Counted from the stretch's first letter, positions 43,600 through 51,492 are shown. The stretch is 64,000 bases of DNA from CAZTCJ01 sp964612085 (GCA_964612085.1 CAZTCJ010000009.1:1-64000), one strand, 5' to 3'. Program-made: numbers and translations. The notes: generated by a model not told the origin, from the sequence alone.

Positions 43600-44730
43600 A
43601 TGCCGAATTTCGAAACCTGGGGCCCGGAAGAATGGACCGTCGTTGCACGGTTCGTTGGTGCTTTCGCGCAAGTCATTCTCGCTGTCGGCGCCTTGATCGG
43701 CGGCGTGTGGGCTGTGATCACTTATAGCCGAAACCGCCGTTTTCAGGCTGCAAACTGGCTGAAAGATCTCTTCAAAGACGTTTACCTTAACGACTACTTC
43801 AATAAAGCCCGCTCCAGGATCGAGTATAACTTTATGGAAGAAGTCGCGCCAGTTCTACAAAAACGCATTACAAACCGATCCATCCCAACAAATGAAAGAG
43901 AGCAGAACTTACTACTGGAAATCGACAACTTTCTAAACATGTTCGAAGTTATTTTGTATTTAAGGGGAAATAGACAAATAAAAAGATCAGATATGTTTTC
44001 TGTATTTCGTTATTGGTTCTATGATCTGATAAAACGCGAAGAGCATGCCTTATTGCGCAGTTATATTCTTGAGTTTCACTTCAAAAGTATTTCAGATTAT
44101 GTCGACGAAGCCCAACAAGAACATGACTATATTTTCGTCTACGGATTATTTCGGGAAAAAGAGTTCCAGAAACACTGGTCCGACTGCCTCGATTTCGAAA
44201 AAGCGAAGCCGGCCGTGGCAAGGGGTTCGATCTATCACGCGAAGGCCAACAGTCCCGTCGCGAAGAGAACCGGCGGGGAAACCCGCAGCCCTCATGGATT
44301 TCCCTTCCTAATTTATGCGGCCAATGAGGACGATCCCTCTTATGGCGTCGTGCACGGCGAAGCCGTTCCTATCCGAAAAGGGATGCGCCACAGGATTTTA
44401 CAACGCATGGATGACCAGGAGGGGTATCGTCCGAATGAAGAAGCCGATTGCCCTTTGATTCGCCGCCGGATCCGGGTCCGCATGCCGCGCCCGGGTGTGG
44501 AAAATCCGCAGATCGATGTCGATAAGCATTGGGAGCTTGTTGATGCGTGGTTATATATATTCAATCGCTACAGCGCGCAGTTCATGCCCACACAGCCTAT
44601 CTTTGAGGATCATGTCTCGCTGAGCCTGCAAGACAGCGGACCGGATTCATACACGAAGATCCTCAAAGGCGACTGGATCAGTTATTTGGAGACCCTGAAC
44701 CTGAATACCGGGGATTACAGAAAAACATGA
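43600..44730 (+). CDS. Membrane-anchored protein with C-terminal gamma-glutamylcyclotransferase-like domain
   Basis: A 376-residue protein. One transmembrane helix lies at about 15-42 (FVGAFAQVILAVGALIGGVW inside it), followed by a helical cytoplasmic region (45-170). A C-terminal domain of the GGCT/AIG2-like fold follows: YIFVYGLFR (177-185) in the position of the usual YGSLR loop, YGVVHGEAVPI (248-258), then MDDQEGY (270-276) with the candidate catalytic E274, and RRRIRVRM. It ends with KGDW (356-359), shared with the next protein. GGCT enzymes convert gamma-glutamyl compounds to 5-oxoproline. The N-terminal half resembles small helical membrane domains of unknown function. Its DNA is AT-richer than the chromosome around it. 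The stop overlaps the next start (ATGA). Confidence 0.75.
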   Translation: MPNFETWGPEEWTVVARFVGAFAQVILAVGALIGGVWAVITYSRNRRFQAANWLKDLFKDVYLNDYFNKARSRIEYNFMEEVAPVLQKRITNRSIPTNEREQNLLLEIDNFLNMFEVILYLRGNRQIKRSDMFSVFRYWFYDLIKREEHALLRSYILEFHFKSISDYVDEAQQEHDYIFVYGLFREKEFQKHWSDCLDFEKAKPAVARGSIYHAKANSPVAKRTGGETRSPHGFPFLIYAANEDDPSYGVVHGEAVPIRKGMRHRILQRMDDQEGYRPNEEADCPLIRRRIRVRMPRPGVENPQIDVDKHWELVDAWLYIFNRYSAQFMPTQPIFEDHVSLSLQDSGPDSYTKILKGDWISYLETLNLNTGDYRKT

Positions 44731-45224
44731 AGACCGCATCAGGCAATTCCGAAAAGCAATATTTGTTCCTATACGGATCCTTGCGACAAGGCCAGACCGA
44801 CTTCGAAACGCTCGATCTCGGACAATATCTGGATTTTGTCGGCGAACGGTCGATGAAAGGATATCTCTACGATCTCGGCGCCTATCCTGGCGTCAAGCTA
44901 AACCCTTCGGAAGAAGAAAAAAAGAAGGGCTTGAAGGACGAGGTCAAAGGGGAACTTTTCGAGATCCGGGACAAGAAAGTGCTGACGACGCTTGATGCGT
45001 TTGAGCGCTTCGATGAGGAAAATCAAAAGGACTCTCTTTATATTAGGGTTGAAGTAGACGCTCTTGGTCCTGACGGAGCCCCCGCATGGACATATGAGTA
45101 CAATCAGCCGATCGGCCCTAAACAACAAGCTGTCAAAGGCGGCGACTGGTTAAAGCACTTACGGAATAGGGAAGAGAAAAAGGCATCCGCCGAAAAGCGC
45201 CCCCTCATTGAGCGCAAAGCGTGA
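44727..45224 (+). CDS. Gamma-glutamylcyclotransferase family protein (YtfP/AIG2-like)
   Basis: A 165-residue soluble GGCT-fold protein. The substrate loop is YGSLR (16-20), followed by GYLYDLGAYPGVK (45-57), VKGELFEI (73-80), LDAFERFD (89-96) with candidate catalytic E93, YIRVEV, and WTYEYN. A GGDWLKHL block and a Lys/Glu-rich tail end the protein. It should release 5-oxoproline from a gamma-glutamyl amine or peptide, or bind such a compound. It overlaps the upstream membrane-anchored paralogue-like gene by four bases and is 13 bases from the ligase gene. Base composition is low in GC like its neighbours, suggesting the three moved together. Confidence 0.85.
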   Translation: MKTASGNSEKQYLFLYGSLRQGQTDFETLDLGQYLDFVGERSMKGYLYDLGAYPGVKLNPSEEEKKKGLKDEVKGELFEIRDKKVLTTLDAFERFDEENQKDSLYIRVEVDALGPDGAPAWTYEYNQPIGPKQQAVKGGDWLKHLRNREEKKASAEKRPLIERKA

Positions 45225-45237
45225 TGCCGGGGGCGAC

Positions 45238-46554
45238 ATGATACCGACAATTGGCCTGGAAGAAGAATTCTTCCTGATTGACGATAAGCTCTCCCCGCCT
45301 TTTGAGACCCGCAGATCCAAAATCGATGCTCTTGTTGAGTATCTAAATGAACAGCACAAAGAGGTTTGCGTTATACAGCGCTGTCCTGCGAATCCGGAAG
45401 AGTTCGGAAAAATTCCGGAACATTTCGAACGTGAGCTTTTTTCTTGCATCATTGAACTCAAGACCGATTATCACTGGCAACTCGACCGGGTCTGGAACAG
45501 CCTGACCAGGCTGCGCAACGGTCTTGCGCAAGGCGCTTTGCATCATCAGTTCGAAGTTTTGGCGTCGGGCAGTCATCCTTTGGCCGACTGGCGCTGTTAC
45601 AAAATGACGGGTGCGAAGAGAACCCCCCATTTGCAAAATCTTTTTGGGGAACGATTCTTTGTGTGTGGCCTGCACGTCCATGTGGGCTTGGACAAAACGG
45701 ACCGGGAAGGGCTCATTTGGCTGCTTCAAATCTTCCGACCTCTACTGCCATTGTTCCTGGCCCTGACGGCCTCGTCACCCTTTTGGCGTGGCCACAATGC
45801 CCGCATGGCCTCCTGCCGCAGTTCCATTTTTGCGTCCATTCCCCGTGGGGGGCTCCCGCCGAAACTGCAGCGGTACAGGGAATTTGACGCTTATATGGAG
45901 GGTCTAAAAACCTTCGCAAAACCGCGCTCTCCAAAGGAACCGAAAGAGCTCAAGCAACCCCAATGGCTCGCGCGGCCCAGTATCCGGTTTCCGACGATCG
46001 AGATCCGCATCATGGATGCCTGCATCAAGGCCACGGACAGCATGGCCTTAGCCGCACTAATCCAAACGATTGCTCTGTTCGCCCAGTCTTTCCGCAATCC
46101 GCTTCTGCGTCTGCCCGGCAGCGTACCCGTTGTGGGACGGCGACTGGGGCGCAGAGCACATTTTATTCAGCTTTTGCAATCGCAACCGGATCAACTGATC
46201 GATGAAAACTTGTGGCGAGCAGCCCGGTTCGGTCATGATACGGAATTTATTTTCTCAATCCCCAACGACAGCGGGCGCACATCGTCGTATACGGTCAAGG
46301 ATCTGTTAGACCGGATCATGACAATCTGCGATCCTGAGATAAACCAGTTGGGGAATCGGCCATGGCTCGATCCGATTCGAGACATTCTTGAATACGGCCC
46401 CTGCTTTAAATCTCAAGTGGACTTCTATATTTGTCACAAACGAGAAACGCAGGACACAAGAAAAGCGCTTCAGGCCGTAACGCGAGCCCTGATCGATCGG
46501 ACCATGGCGGAATTGTCCATGGGCGACCCGCAAACCGCTACGCAAACACGGTAA
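45238..46554 (+). CDS. GCS2-family carboxylate-amine ligase (YbdK/glutamate-cysteine ligase 2 type)
   Basis: About 438 residues. Conserved blocks of the GCS2 family: IGLEEEFFLID (5-15, metal-binding glutamates), ELKTDY (73-78), LHVHVG (145-150), ASSPFWRG (179-185 region), and RPSIRFPTIEIRIMD (246-260). The glutamine-synthetase-like ATP fold joins a carboxylate to an amine; E. coli YbdK has weak glutamate-cysteine ligase activity. I placed the start at the ATG at 45238 (MIPTIGLEEEF), with GGGGGCG before it; a TTG at 45208 would overlap the upstream gene. Together with the two GGCT-like proteins it suggests a make-and-break cycle of gamma-glutamyl bonds. The true substrates are unknown. Normal chromosomal glutathione synthesis genes are not in the window. 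Confidence 0.87.
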   Translation: MIPTIGLEEEFFLIDDKLSPPFETRRSKIDALVEYLNEQHKEVCVIQRCPANPEEFGKIPEHFERELFSCIIELKTDYHWQLDRVWNSLTRLRNGLAQGALHHQFEVLASGSHPLADWRCYKMTGAKRTPHLQNLFGERFFVCGLHVHVGLDKTDREGLIWLLQIFRPLLPLFLALTASSPFWRGHNARMASCRSSIFASIPRGGLPPKLQRYREFDAYMEGLKTFAKPRSPKEPKELKQPQWLARPSIRFPTIEIRIMDACIKATDSMALAALIQTIALFAQSFRNPLLRLPGSVPVVGRRLGRRAHFIQLLQSQPDQLIDENLWRAARFGHDTEFIFSIPNDSGRTSSYTVKDLLDRIMTICDPEINQLGNRPWLDPIRDILEYGPCFKSQVDFYICHKRETQDTRKALQAVTRALIDRTMAELSMGDPQTATQTR

Positions 46555-46570
46555 AGCTGCATCGAAACCA

Positions 46571-46669
46571 ATGATAAAAGACTGCATCCTCTTTACGTTT
46601 GCGATATGTGCCGTTACCGCCTGCGCCGCGCCATCCGCAGATCTGCCGCCGCCGGAGCCCCGGCCCTGA
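46571..46669 (+). CDS. Small putative lipoprotein (32 aa)
   Basis: A short frame starting MIKDCILFTFAICAVTACAA. The AVTAC segment is an acceptable lipobox, with Cys18 as the lipidated residue and only a 14-residue Pro-rich mature tail. It resembles entericidin-sized lipoproteins in layout but has no sequence match I know. It lies 17 bases after the ligase gene and could be the last gene of that cassette. No clear ribosome-binding site is seen. Confidence 0.4.
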   Translation: MIKDCILFTFAICAVTACAAPSADLPPPEPRP

Positions 46670-46689
46670 CCGTGTCAGCCCCCCGCACC

Positions 46690-47121
46690 ATGCCCTTCAC
46701 CGGCGCCAAGATCGCGCTCCTTCAGGGCGCTGAGCTTCTCGTCTACAGGCGTGACGACAAGCCCGGTCTTCCGTTCCCCAATCTGTGGGACATGCCCGGC
46801 GGCGGGCGGGAGGGGGACGAGACGCCGGAAGACTGCGTGCTGCGTGAGACCTGGGAGGAGTTCGGCCTCACCATCGCAGCCCACCGGATCGTCTGGTCAC
46901 TGAGCATGCCAAGCGCGAAGCGGCCGGGCCATGTGGGATGGTTTTTCGTGGCCTTCATCACCGATGAGGAGATCGCCAGCATCCGCTTCGGCGACGAGGG
47001 CCAGTACTGGCGCATGATGCCGGTCGAAGAGTATCTGGCGCGCGATGACGCGATCCCGCAATTGCAGGACCGGCTCAAAGCGTATCAGCGCAGCCTGGCC
47101 GATCAGACACCAGGGGACTAA
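46690..47121 (+). CDS. NUDIX hydrolase
   Basis: A 143-residue NUDIX protein. The Nudix box GGGREGDETPEDCVLRETWEEFGL lies at 37-60 and fits GX5EX7REUXEEXGU in full. The preceding LLVYRRDDKPGLPFPNLWDMPG is typical of MutT/ADP-ribose-pyrophosphatase relatives. It hydrolyses a nucleoside diphosphate linked to another moiety; the substrate is open. I chose the ATG at 46690 (MPFTGAKIALLQG) because the in-frame extension upstream is arginine-rich and non-conserved. GC content is back to the genomic level, so this marks the right side of the AT-richer cassette. Confidence 0.9.
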   Translation: MPFTGAKIALLQGAELLVYRRDDKPGLPFPNLWDMPGGGREGDETPEDCVLRETWEEFGLTIAAHRIVWSLSMPSAKRPGHVGWFFVAFITDEEIASIRFGDEGQYWRMMPVEEYLARDDAIPQLQDRLKAYQRSLADQTPGD

Positions 47122-47225
47122 CTGTCGAATTTGTATAGAAGCGCACACATCTAAACGTGTTGCGATTCTGGATTCACACCTCCATGATGTGTGATATCAA
47201 ACGAAAAAAGCTTCAGGGGGCAGGC

Positions 47226-47495
47226 GTGGCAGGAACGGTGAGGTCCGTGGTTCGGACCGAGGTTTTAGAGGCCGTGGAACAGGCCTTGGCCGAGGCGGGC
47301 GGCGATCCGGTCGAGGCCGTCAAATACCTGCGCCAGCAAGCCGCAGCCGACCGGCAGCTCAGCCATCTCCTCAGCGACCCTTGCGTGCCCCGCGCCAAAC
47401 CCGCGCGCCCCGCTTCTCCCATCGCGGACCAACCCCTGCCCCTGGCGCCCCCGCCGGATGACACGGCCGCCGCCTCCGCGCTGGCGCCAGCCTAG
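47226..47495 (+). CDS. Hypothetical small helical protein, GTG start
   Basis: About 89 residues from a GTG preceded by CAGGGGGC. The first 55 residues are predicted helical and acidic (RTEVLEAVEQALAEAGGDPVEAVKYLRQQAAADRQLSHLL), and the remainder is Pro/Ala-rich. I know no family. The frame is plausible but not proven; composition alone could produce it in GC-rich DNA. Confidence 0.4.
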   Translation: MAGTVRSVVRTEVLEAVEQALAEAGGDPVEAVKYLRQQAAADRQLSHLLSDPCVPRAKPARPASPIADQPLPLAPPPDDTAAASALAPA

Positions 47496-47610
47496 GCAAG
47501 CCCCCGTCCTCCTAACCGCATGGAAATAAGTCCCGTTTCGCCAGCGCCCGCCCATTTGTGCTAGGCTGCGGCCAAGGCAAGGGAGCGCCAACCCGCGGGA
47601 GGAACAGGTC

Positions 47611-48291
47611 ATGCGCACGCTTATCACCATCGGCATTTTGCTGTTGGTCATCGTGGTGGGCGGCCTCGCCCTGATCTATTCGTTCCGCGACCCGCTTCTG
47701 AAAGCCAGCATCGAGCAGATCGGCTCGGATGCCTCGGGCACGGCGCTGACCATCGGCGGTCTGGAGACCGACCTGGTCGAGGGCGAAATCGTCATCTCTA
47801 ATCTGGAGATCGACAATCCCAGCGGCTTTTCGCCCAACACGGCCATCACGATCCCAACGATCCGCATGCAAATGGACCTGGGCAACAGCCCGGCGGGCAC
47901 CATCGTCTTCCAGGATATCCGCGTCGGCCCGCCCGACATCCTGTTCGAGATCGCGGGCGGCACCAGCAATATCGAGAAACTGCGCCAAAATATCGAGGAT
48001 TACGGCCTGTCCCAACGGGGCAGCACGAGCAGCGGTAATTCCTTCATTGTGGAAACACTGCGGATCGACGAGGGAACCATCACGGTGCGGATCGCCGACA
48101 CGGAACCCGACACTTTGAGCCTGCCCGCCTTCAGCATGGAGGATCTGGGCAATGAGACGAGCGGACCGTTGAGCGGGCCCATGCTGACCGCCAAGGTGTT
48201 GAACGAGATCGCGCGCCGGGTGGTCGATCAGATCGCCAAAAGTCCGTATCAGCAGCGGTTCAACGCCCTTATGGGCGCGACGCCGTTCTGA
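47611..48291 (+). CDS. AsmA-like membrane-anchored protein
   Basis: A 226-residue protein with one N-terminal transmembrane helix (MRTLITIGILLLVIVVGGLALI). A beta-rich periplasmic region follows, with the pattern GGLETDLVEGEIVISNLEIDNPSGFSPNTAITIPTIRMQMDL and IVFQDIRVGPPDILFEI. This is reminiscent of AsmA/DUF748-type beta-groove domains, which are linked to lipid transport or outer membrane assembly, but it is far shorter than AsmA. The C-terminus has a helix LTAKVLNEIARRVVDQIAK. Function inferred only by resemblance. A ribosome-binding GGGAGGAAC lies upstream of the ATG at 47611. Confidence 0.7.
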   Translation: MRTLITIGILLLVIVVGGLALIYSFRDPLLKASIEQIGSDASGTALTIGGLETDLVEGEIVISNLEIDNPSGFSPNTAITIPTIRMQMDLGNSPAGTIVFQDIRVGPPDILFEIAGGTSNIEKLRQNIEDYGLSQRGSTSSGNSFIVETLRIDEGTITVRIADTEPDTLSLPAFSMEDLGNETSGPLSGPMLTAKVLNEIARRVVDQIAKSPYQQRFNALMGATPF

Positions 48292-48312
48292 CCCGGCCAT
48301 AAAACGCTTCTT

Positions 48313-48581
48313 CGGAAAAGAAAACGGGTCCACCGGCGCGGCCGCCGGCAGACCCGTTATTCCTAGGACGTTTCCGCCAAAAAACGTCCAGGCCCCCCGT
48401 GGTGGTACGCCACCCCTGGTGCCATCCGACCGGACCAACCCCGAGACGGTCCGGCTCCCCCGGATTCGGAAAATTCTGTGTGGACGAGAAGCGGGAGCGG
48501 CAGTGAGGTGAAGGGGGTCGCAACGGTAACCACCGCCCCCGCCTGTGACGCGGCAAGGTACGCATGCCACGACGTCCACAT
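48313..48581 (-). ncRNA. Candidate structured RNA with intrinsic terminator, leftward
   Basis: The minus strand downstream of a sigma-54 promoter holds many complementary segments. An 8-bp long-range stem joins 48573-48580 to 48479-48486. Hairpins lie at 48430-48436/48448-48454, at 48401-48405/48410-48414 within 48388-48392/48415-48419, and at 48366-48373/48382-48389. The last two share bases 48388-48389, so they are partly exclusive. It ends in a perfect 8-bp stem (48323-48330/48351-48358, with an inner CCGGCG/CGCCGG) followed by TTCTTTT on the minus strand. No known RNA family was recognised, and a 72-codon frame inside has no leader to be translated from. The plus-strand direction cannot be excluded. 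Confidence 0.5.
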
Positions 48582-48592
48582 GTCCCTTAATG

Positions 48593-48608
48593 GCAAGGGG
48601 TGTGCCAA
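48593..48608 (-). promoter_or_regulatory. Sigma-54 (RpoN) type promoter
   Basis: The minus strand reads TTGGCACACCCCTTGC, matching the -24/-12 consensus TGGCAC-N5-TTGC exactly with correct spacing. Transcription would start about 12 bases on, near 48581, and run into the structured segment. A palindrome TTTACTGTAAA lies about 45 bases upstream and could bind an activator. Confidence 0.55.
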
Positions 48609-48760
48609 ACGGAGGCGGCGCCGGAAATTCCGTGTTAACCCGTTGAGTTTACAGTAAAACTTTAAATCGTACGGAAATCAGGGCGGATCTGACAGGCCCC
48701 CGGTTCGCGGCACGCACTGCAAATTGCAACGCAGCCTGCCCAACTCTGCGGGATGACACG

Positions 48761-49177
48761 ATGAAAACCCTTGCCGCGACGGCCGTTCTGGCGCTCTTGC
48801 TCGCTTTTGCATGCCCTCAGGCTCAGGCCGCCGGCGCCAATGCCGGCCAGACCGGCAAAAGCGGCGCGACGGTCAATTTCGTTTCCCTGGAGCCGTTTCA
48901 GGTGACCGTCTTCGCGCGCGGACGCCCGCGCGGCGTTCTGGTGGTCGATATCGGCCTGGAAATCAACGACCCTGCGGCGCGCCGCTACGCCCAGGCCGCT
49001 CTGCCGCGCCTGCGCGATCAGATCCTGCGCACCTTGAACGCCATGGCGACCCGGTCCATCCCCATGCACAAGCCCGTCGCCGTGGAGCGCATCGCGAACC
49101 GCCTGCAAGGCATCGCCGACAGCTATACGCAAGGCATCGATGTTCTGCTGGTCAATGTGGTGCTGCACGGACGATAA
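48761..49177 (+). CDS. FliL-like exported/anchored protein
   Basis: A 138-residue protein with an N-terminal hydrophobic segment (MKTLAATAVLALLLAFACPQAQAAG) that is a signal peptide or anchor. The rest, VNFVSLEPFQVTVFARGRPRGVLVVDIGLEINDP, then AALPRLRDQILRTLNAM and VERIANRLQGIADSYTQGIDVLLVNVVLH, follows the layout of FliL-family stomatin-like domains. No flagellar gene is nearby, so a flagellar role is uncertain and a related periplasmic function is possible. Start placed at 48761 from the signal sequence. It converges on the Ycf48-like gene. Confidence 0.65.
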   Translation: MKTLAATAVLALLLAFACPQAQAAGANAGQTGKSGATVNFVSLEPFQVTVFARGRPRGVLVVDIGLEINDPAARRYAQAALPRLRDQILRTLNAMATRSIPMHKPVAVERIANRLQGIADSYTQGIDVLLVNVVLHGR

Positions 49178-49180
49178 GCG

Positions 49181-50125
49181 TCAAGGCAGATCAGTCTGCT
49201 CACTGACGCCATCGGTGCCGAACAGCAGCGCGCCGCCTTCAGCGCGAGGCAGCACGAAGGACAGGTCCTGACGGTCGGCCCGGTGAAGCGCCGCGAAGCG
49301 CCGCCCGCCGTCGCGGCTCACCGCCACCGCGCCGCCGAGACCCGCCAGATAAACCGTCCCGTCCCGGACGAGCCCACCGGACAGGGACTGGCGCGTGCCG
49401 CTCTCCACCTTGGTCCAGCTCTCGCCCAGATCCTCCGAACGCCACACATTACCGCGCATGCCGTGCACTAGAATGGCACCATCGGGTAAGACAAGTCCGC
49501 CCCAGAAGGACCCCTGATAACCGGTCTCCAGCGCCGTGAACGTCTCTTCGCCCAGAGCGCGCCGATAGACCGTGCCGAACTCGGCGGCGATGAACCAGGC
49601 CCCTTCGGGCCCCTCGAAAACGCCGTTCAGATGATCATCCGTCTCCGCCTCATCGCTCAGGCTACGCTCACGCCAGGTCTCGCCGCCATCGGCCGTTTCC
49701 AGAAGAAGCGAGAACGCGCCCACGGCGACCCCCTGGCCGTTTCGGTTCAGCGCGACGGACAGAAGCGGCGCATCGGCGTCACGGTCCCGGTACTGAACGG
49801 TCCAGGTCTCTCCCGCATCGTCCGTTTTCAGGATCACCGCGTCATGGCCGGTGGCCCAGCCCCGGCGGTCATCGGCAAAGAATACGCTTGTCAGCAGCAC
49901 ATCCACGGGCACCGACTGCGCGGGGCGCCAAGTTTCTCCGTCATCGTCGGACAAGAGGATGCGCCCACCCTCGCCCACGGCGACGATGCGTCCGTCCGCC
50001 CGCGCGGCGTGGATCAGCAGGCCGTCTTCGGCCGGCCCGGCCCGCACGGCTCCTCCGGCGGCCAGCAACAGACCGATCGAGACGGCGACCCGTGCAACGG
50101 AGGCCATGGCGCTCAGGCGGATCAC
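49181..50125 (-). CDS. Ycf48-like beta-propeller exported protein
   Basis: A 314-residue protein with a signal peptide (about 1-30, cleavage near VRAGPAE). The mature part is a seven-bladed propeller of the Ycf48/BNR type, with repeated D(D)GETW motifs: DDDGETWRPAQ, DDAGETWTVQY, ADGGETWRERS, EDLGESWTKVE and a last degenerate SRDGGRRF. In other proteobacteria such a gene is grouped with DUF1329, DUF1302 and an RND-type transporter gene. Here the first two partners are upstream with overlap, but no RND gene follows. Probably periplasmic. Confidence 0.87.
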   Translation of the reverse strand: MIRLSAMASVARVAVSIGLLLAAGGAVRAGPAEDGLLIHAARADGRIVAVGEGGRILLSDDDGETWRPAQSVPVDVLLTSVFFADDRRGWATGHDAVILKTDDAGETWTVQYRDRDADAPLLSVALNRNGQGVAVGAFSLLLETADGGETWRERSLSDEAETDDHLNGVFEGPEGAWFIAAEFGTVYRRALGEETFTALETGYQGSFWGGLVLPDGAILVHGMRGNVWRSEDLGESWTKVESGTRQSLSGGLVRDGTVYLAGLGGAVAVSRDGGRRFAALHRADRQDLSFVLPRAEGGALLFGTDGVSEQTDLP

Positions 50126-51492
50126 CGCACACCGAGACGGCGCAGACGGCTCGGCTGATAACGGTCGGCATCGAGTTCATCGGCGAAATAATCGAGCGGC
50201 GTCTGCTCGTTGCGCAAGGCGATGGCCAGGTAGCGCCCGTTCTGCAGGTCATAGACCATTTCCGCGCCGGAACCGCACAGCGGCACATGATAATAATTGA
50301 CCGTATGCAACTCCTGGACCCGCCACAGCTCTCCGCGCCCGTCGTAAAGCTCCGCCGCTACAAGCTGCGCCGCATCTTCGTCGAAATATTTCACCCGGCG
50401 ATGATAGATATGCCGTGTGCTGTCTTTCAAGGTCGCTTCCACCTGCCAGACCCGGTGCAGCTCATAGCGCACATGGTCCTGGTTCAGATGCGAGGCCTGC
50501 AGCAGGTCCTCGATGGGCACCAAGGCGGCATCGTAATTGTTATAGGCGATGAATTTCTCGCTCTTGCCCACCAGCCGCCAGTCATAGCGGTCCGGCGCAC
50601 CGTTGAAGCCGTCGAAGGAATCCGCCGTGGACAGGGCATCGGTATTCGTCCCCGGATTATCGTAGGCGATGTTCGGCGCCCGGCGCACCCGGCGCGTGCC
50701 CGGACTATATTGCCAGGCCGCCCGGTCCTGGACCGACTGGTTGATGGTCTCGTGCACCAGGATAATATTGCCCGCCGCCCGCGCCGGCGCGATCGTGTTG
50801 GAAATAAAATAGATCGAGACATTGTCGAGCTGATCGACGCTGGAAAAGGCCGGGTTCGACCAGTTGATAATGGCCTCGTCCTGAACGATCTGAAGCGTGT
50901 AATCGCCCGAGCGCGTCACCGGCGCGGCGGCGAATTGCCGGGACAGTTTGAAGCCCCGATAGCGCAGCGTATGGTTCCAGACGAGTTCCAGCCCCTGGGA
51001 CGGCACGGGAAAGGGCAGACCGTAAGTGGTGCCCTCCAGGCCATTGCCGTCGGGCACCAGCCGCGTGCCCTGGGCCGTGCGTTCGTTGGCCTCGTAGAAC
51101 GAGTCCGGAAAGGCGCAGGAGCGCCGCGTGGGATAGATATCCATGCGGAAGGCCGGATAGGTCTCCAGCATCGCCCGATAGCCGGGCGTGAGCTTGTCCG
51201 CATACTGCGCCATGTTCTCGGCGGTGACCGTGAACAAGGGACGGTCGGCGCTGAACGGATTGGGATGGAGATCCGTTTCCGGATCGAACGCGATCCCTTC
51301 AGGAATGCCGGTCAGACCGCCGGTCCAGGCGGGGATGGTACCCTCGGTATTGCCCGCTTTTTCCGAGCCCATGGGCGTGAGATCCCGGCCCAGCCGCGCC
51401 GCGACCTCAGCGGGCACATCGGCGAGGGCTGCTGTCAGAGACGCGCCAAGCCCGATGGCGGGCACCAGAGCCAGGACGAAAAAGCGCTTCAT
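50122..51492 (-). CDS. DUF1329 family exported protein
   Basis: A 456-residue protein with a signal peptide (MKRFFVLALVPAIGLGASLTAALA). Family features: EVAARLGRDLTPMGSEKAGNTEGTIPAWTGG at the mature start, then FTVTAENMAQYADKLTPGYRAMLETYPAFRMDIYPTRRSCAFP, and late YDGRGELWRVQELHTVNYY. DUF1329 proteins are LolA/outer-membrane-lipoprotein-sorting-like in fold and are encoded with DUF1302 porin-like proteins and RND transporters. This suggests a role in trafficking a hydrophobic compound across the envelope. The start at 51492 is given by the signal peptide. It overlaps the Ycf48-like gene by four bases. Confidence 0.9.
   Translation of the reverse strand: MKRFFVLALVPAIGLGASLTAALADVPAEVAARLGRDLTPMGSEKAGNTEGTIPAWTGGLTGIPEGIAFDPETDLHPNPFSADRPLFTVTAENMAQYADKLTPGYRAMLETYPAFRMDIYPTRRSCAFPDSFYEANERTAQGTRLVPDGNGLEGTTYGLPFPVPSQGLELVWNHTLRYRGFKLSRQFAAAPVTRSGDYTLQIVQDEAIINWSNPAFSSVDQLDNVSIYFISNTIAPARAAGNIILVHETINQSVQDRAAWQYSPGTRRVRRAPNIAYDNPGTNTDALSTADSFDGFNGAPDRYDWRLVGKSEKFIAYNNYDAALVPIEDLLQASHLNQDHVRYELHRVWQVEATLKDSTRHIYHRRVKYFDEDAAQLVAAELYDGRGELWRVQELHTVNYYHVPLCGSGAEMVYDLQNGRYLAIALRNEQTPLDYFADELDADRYQPSRLRRLGVR

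Noticed and set aside
43359..47121. A direct repeat of the tRNA 3' end (attL/attR) around the AT-rich cassette
   Set aside because: I looked for a second copy of TTCGATTCCCCTC and found none, nor an integrase gene.
48363..48608. A leftward 72-81 codon frame within the structured region
   Set aside because: The expected sigma-54 start site falls on its ATG, leaving no leader or ribosome-binding site, and the DNA is dominated by hairpins. A non-coding RNA fits better, though translation is not excluded.
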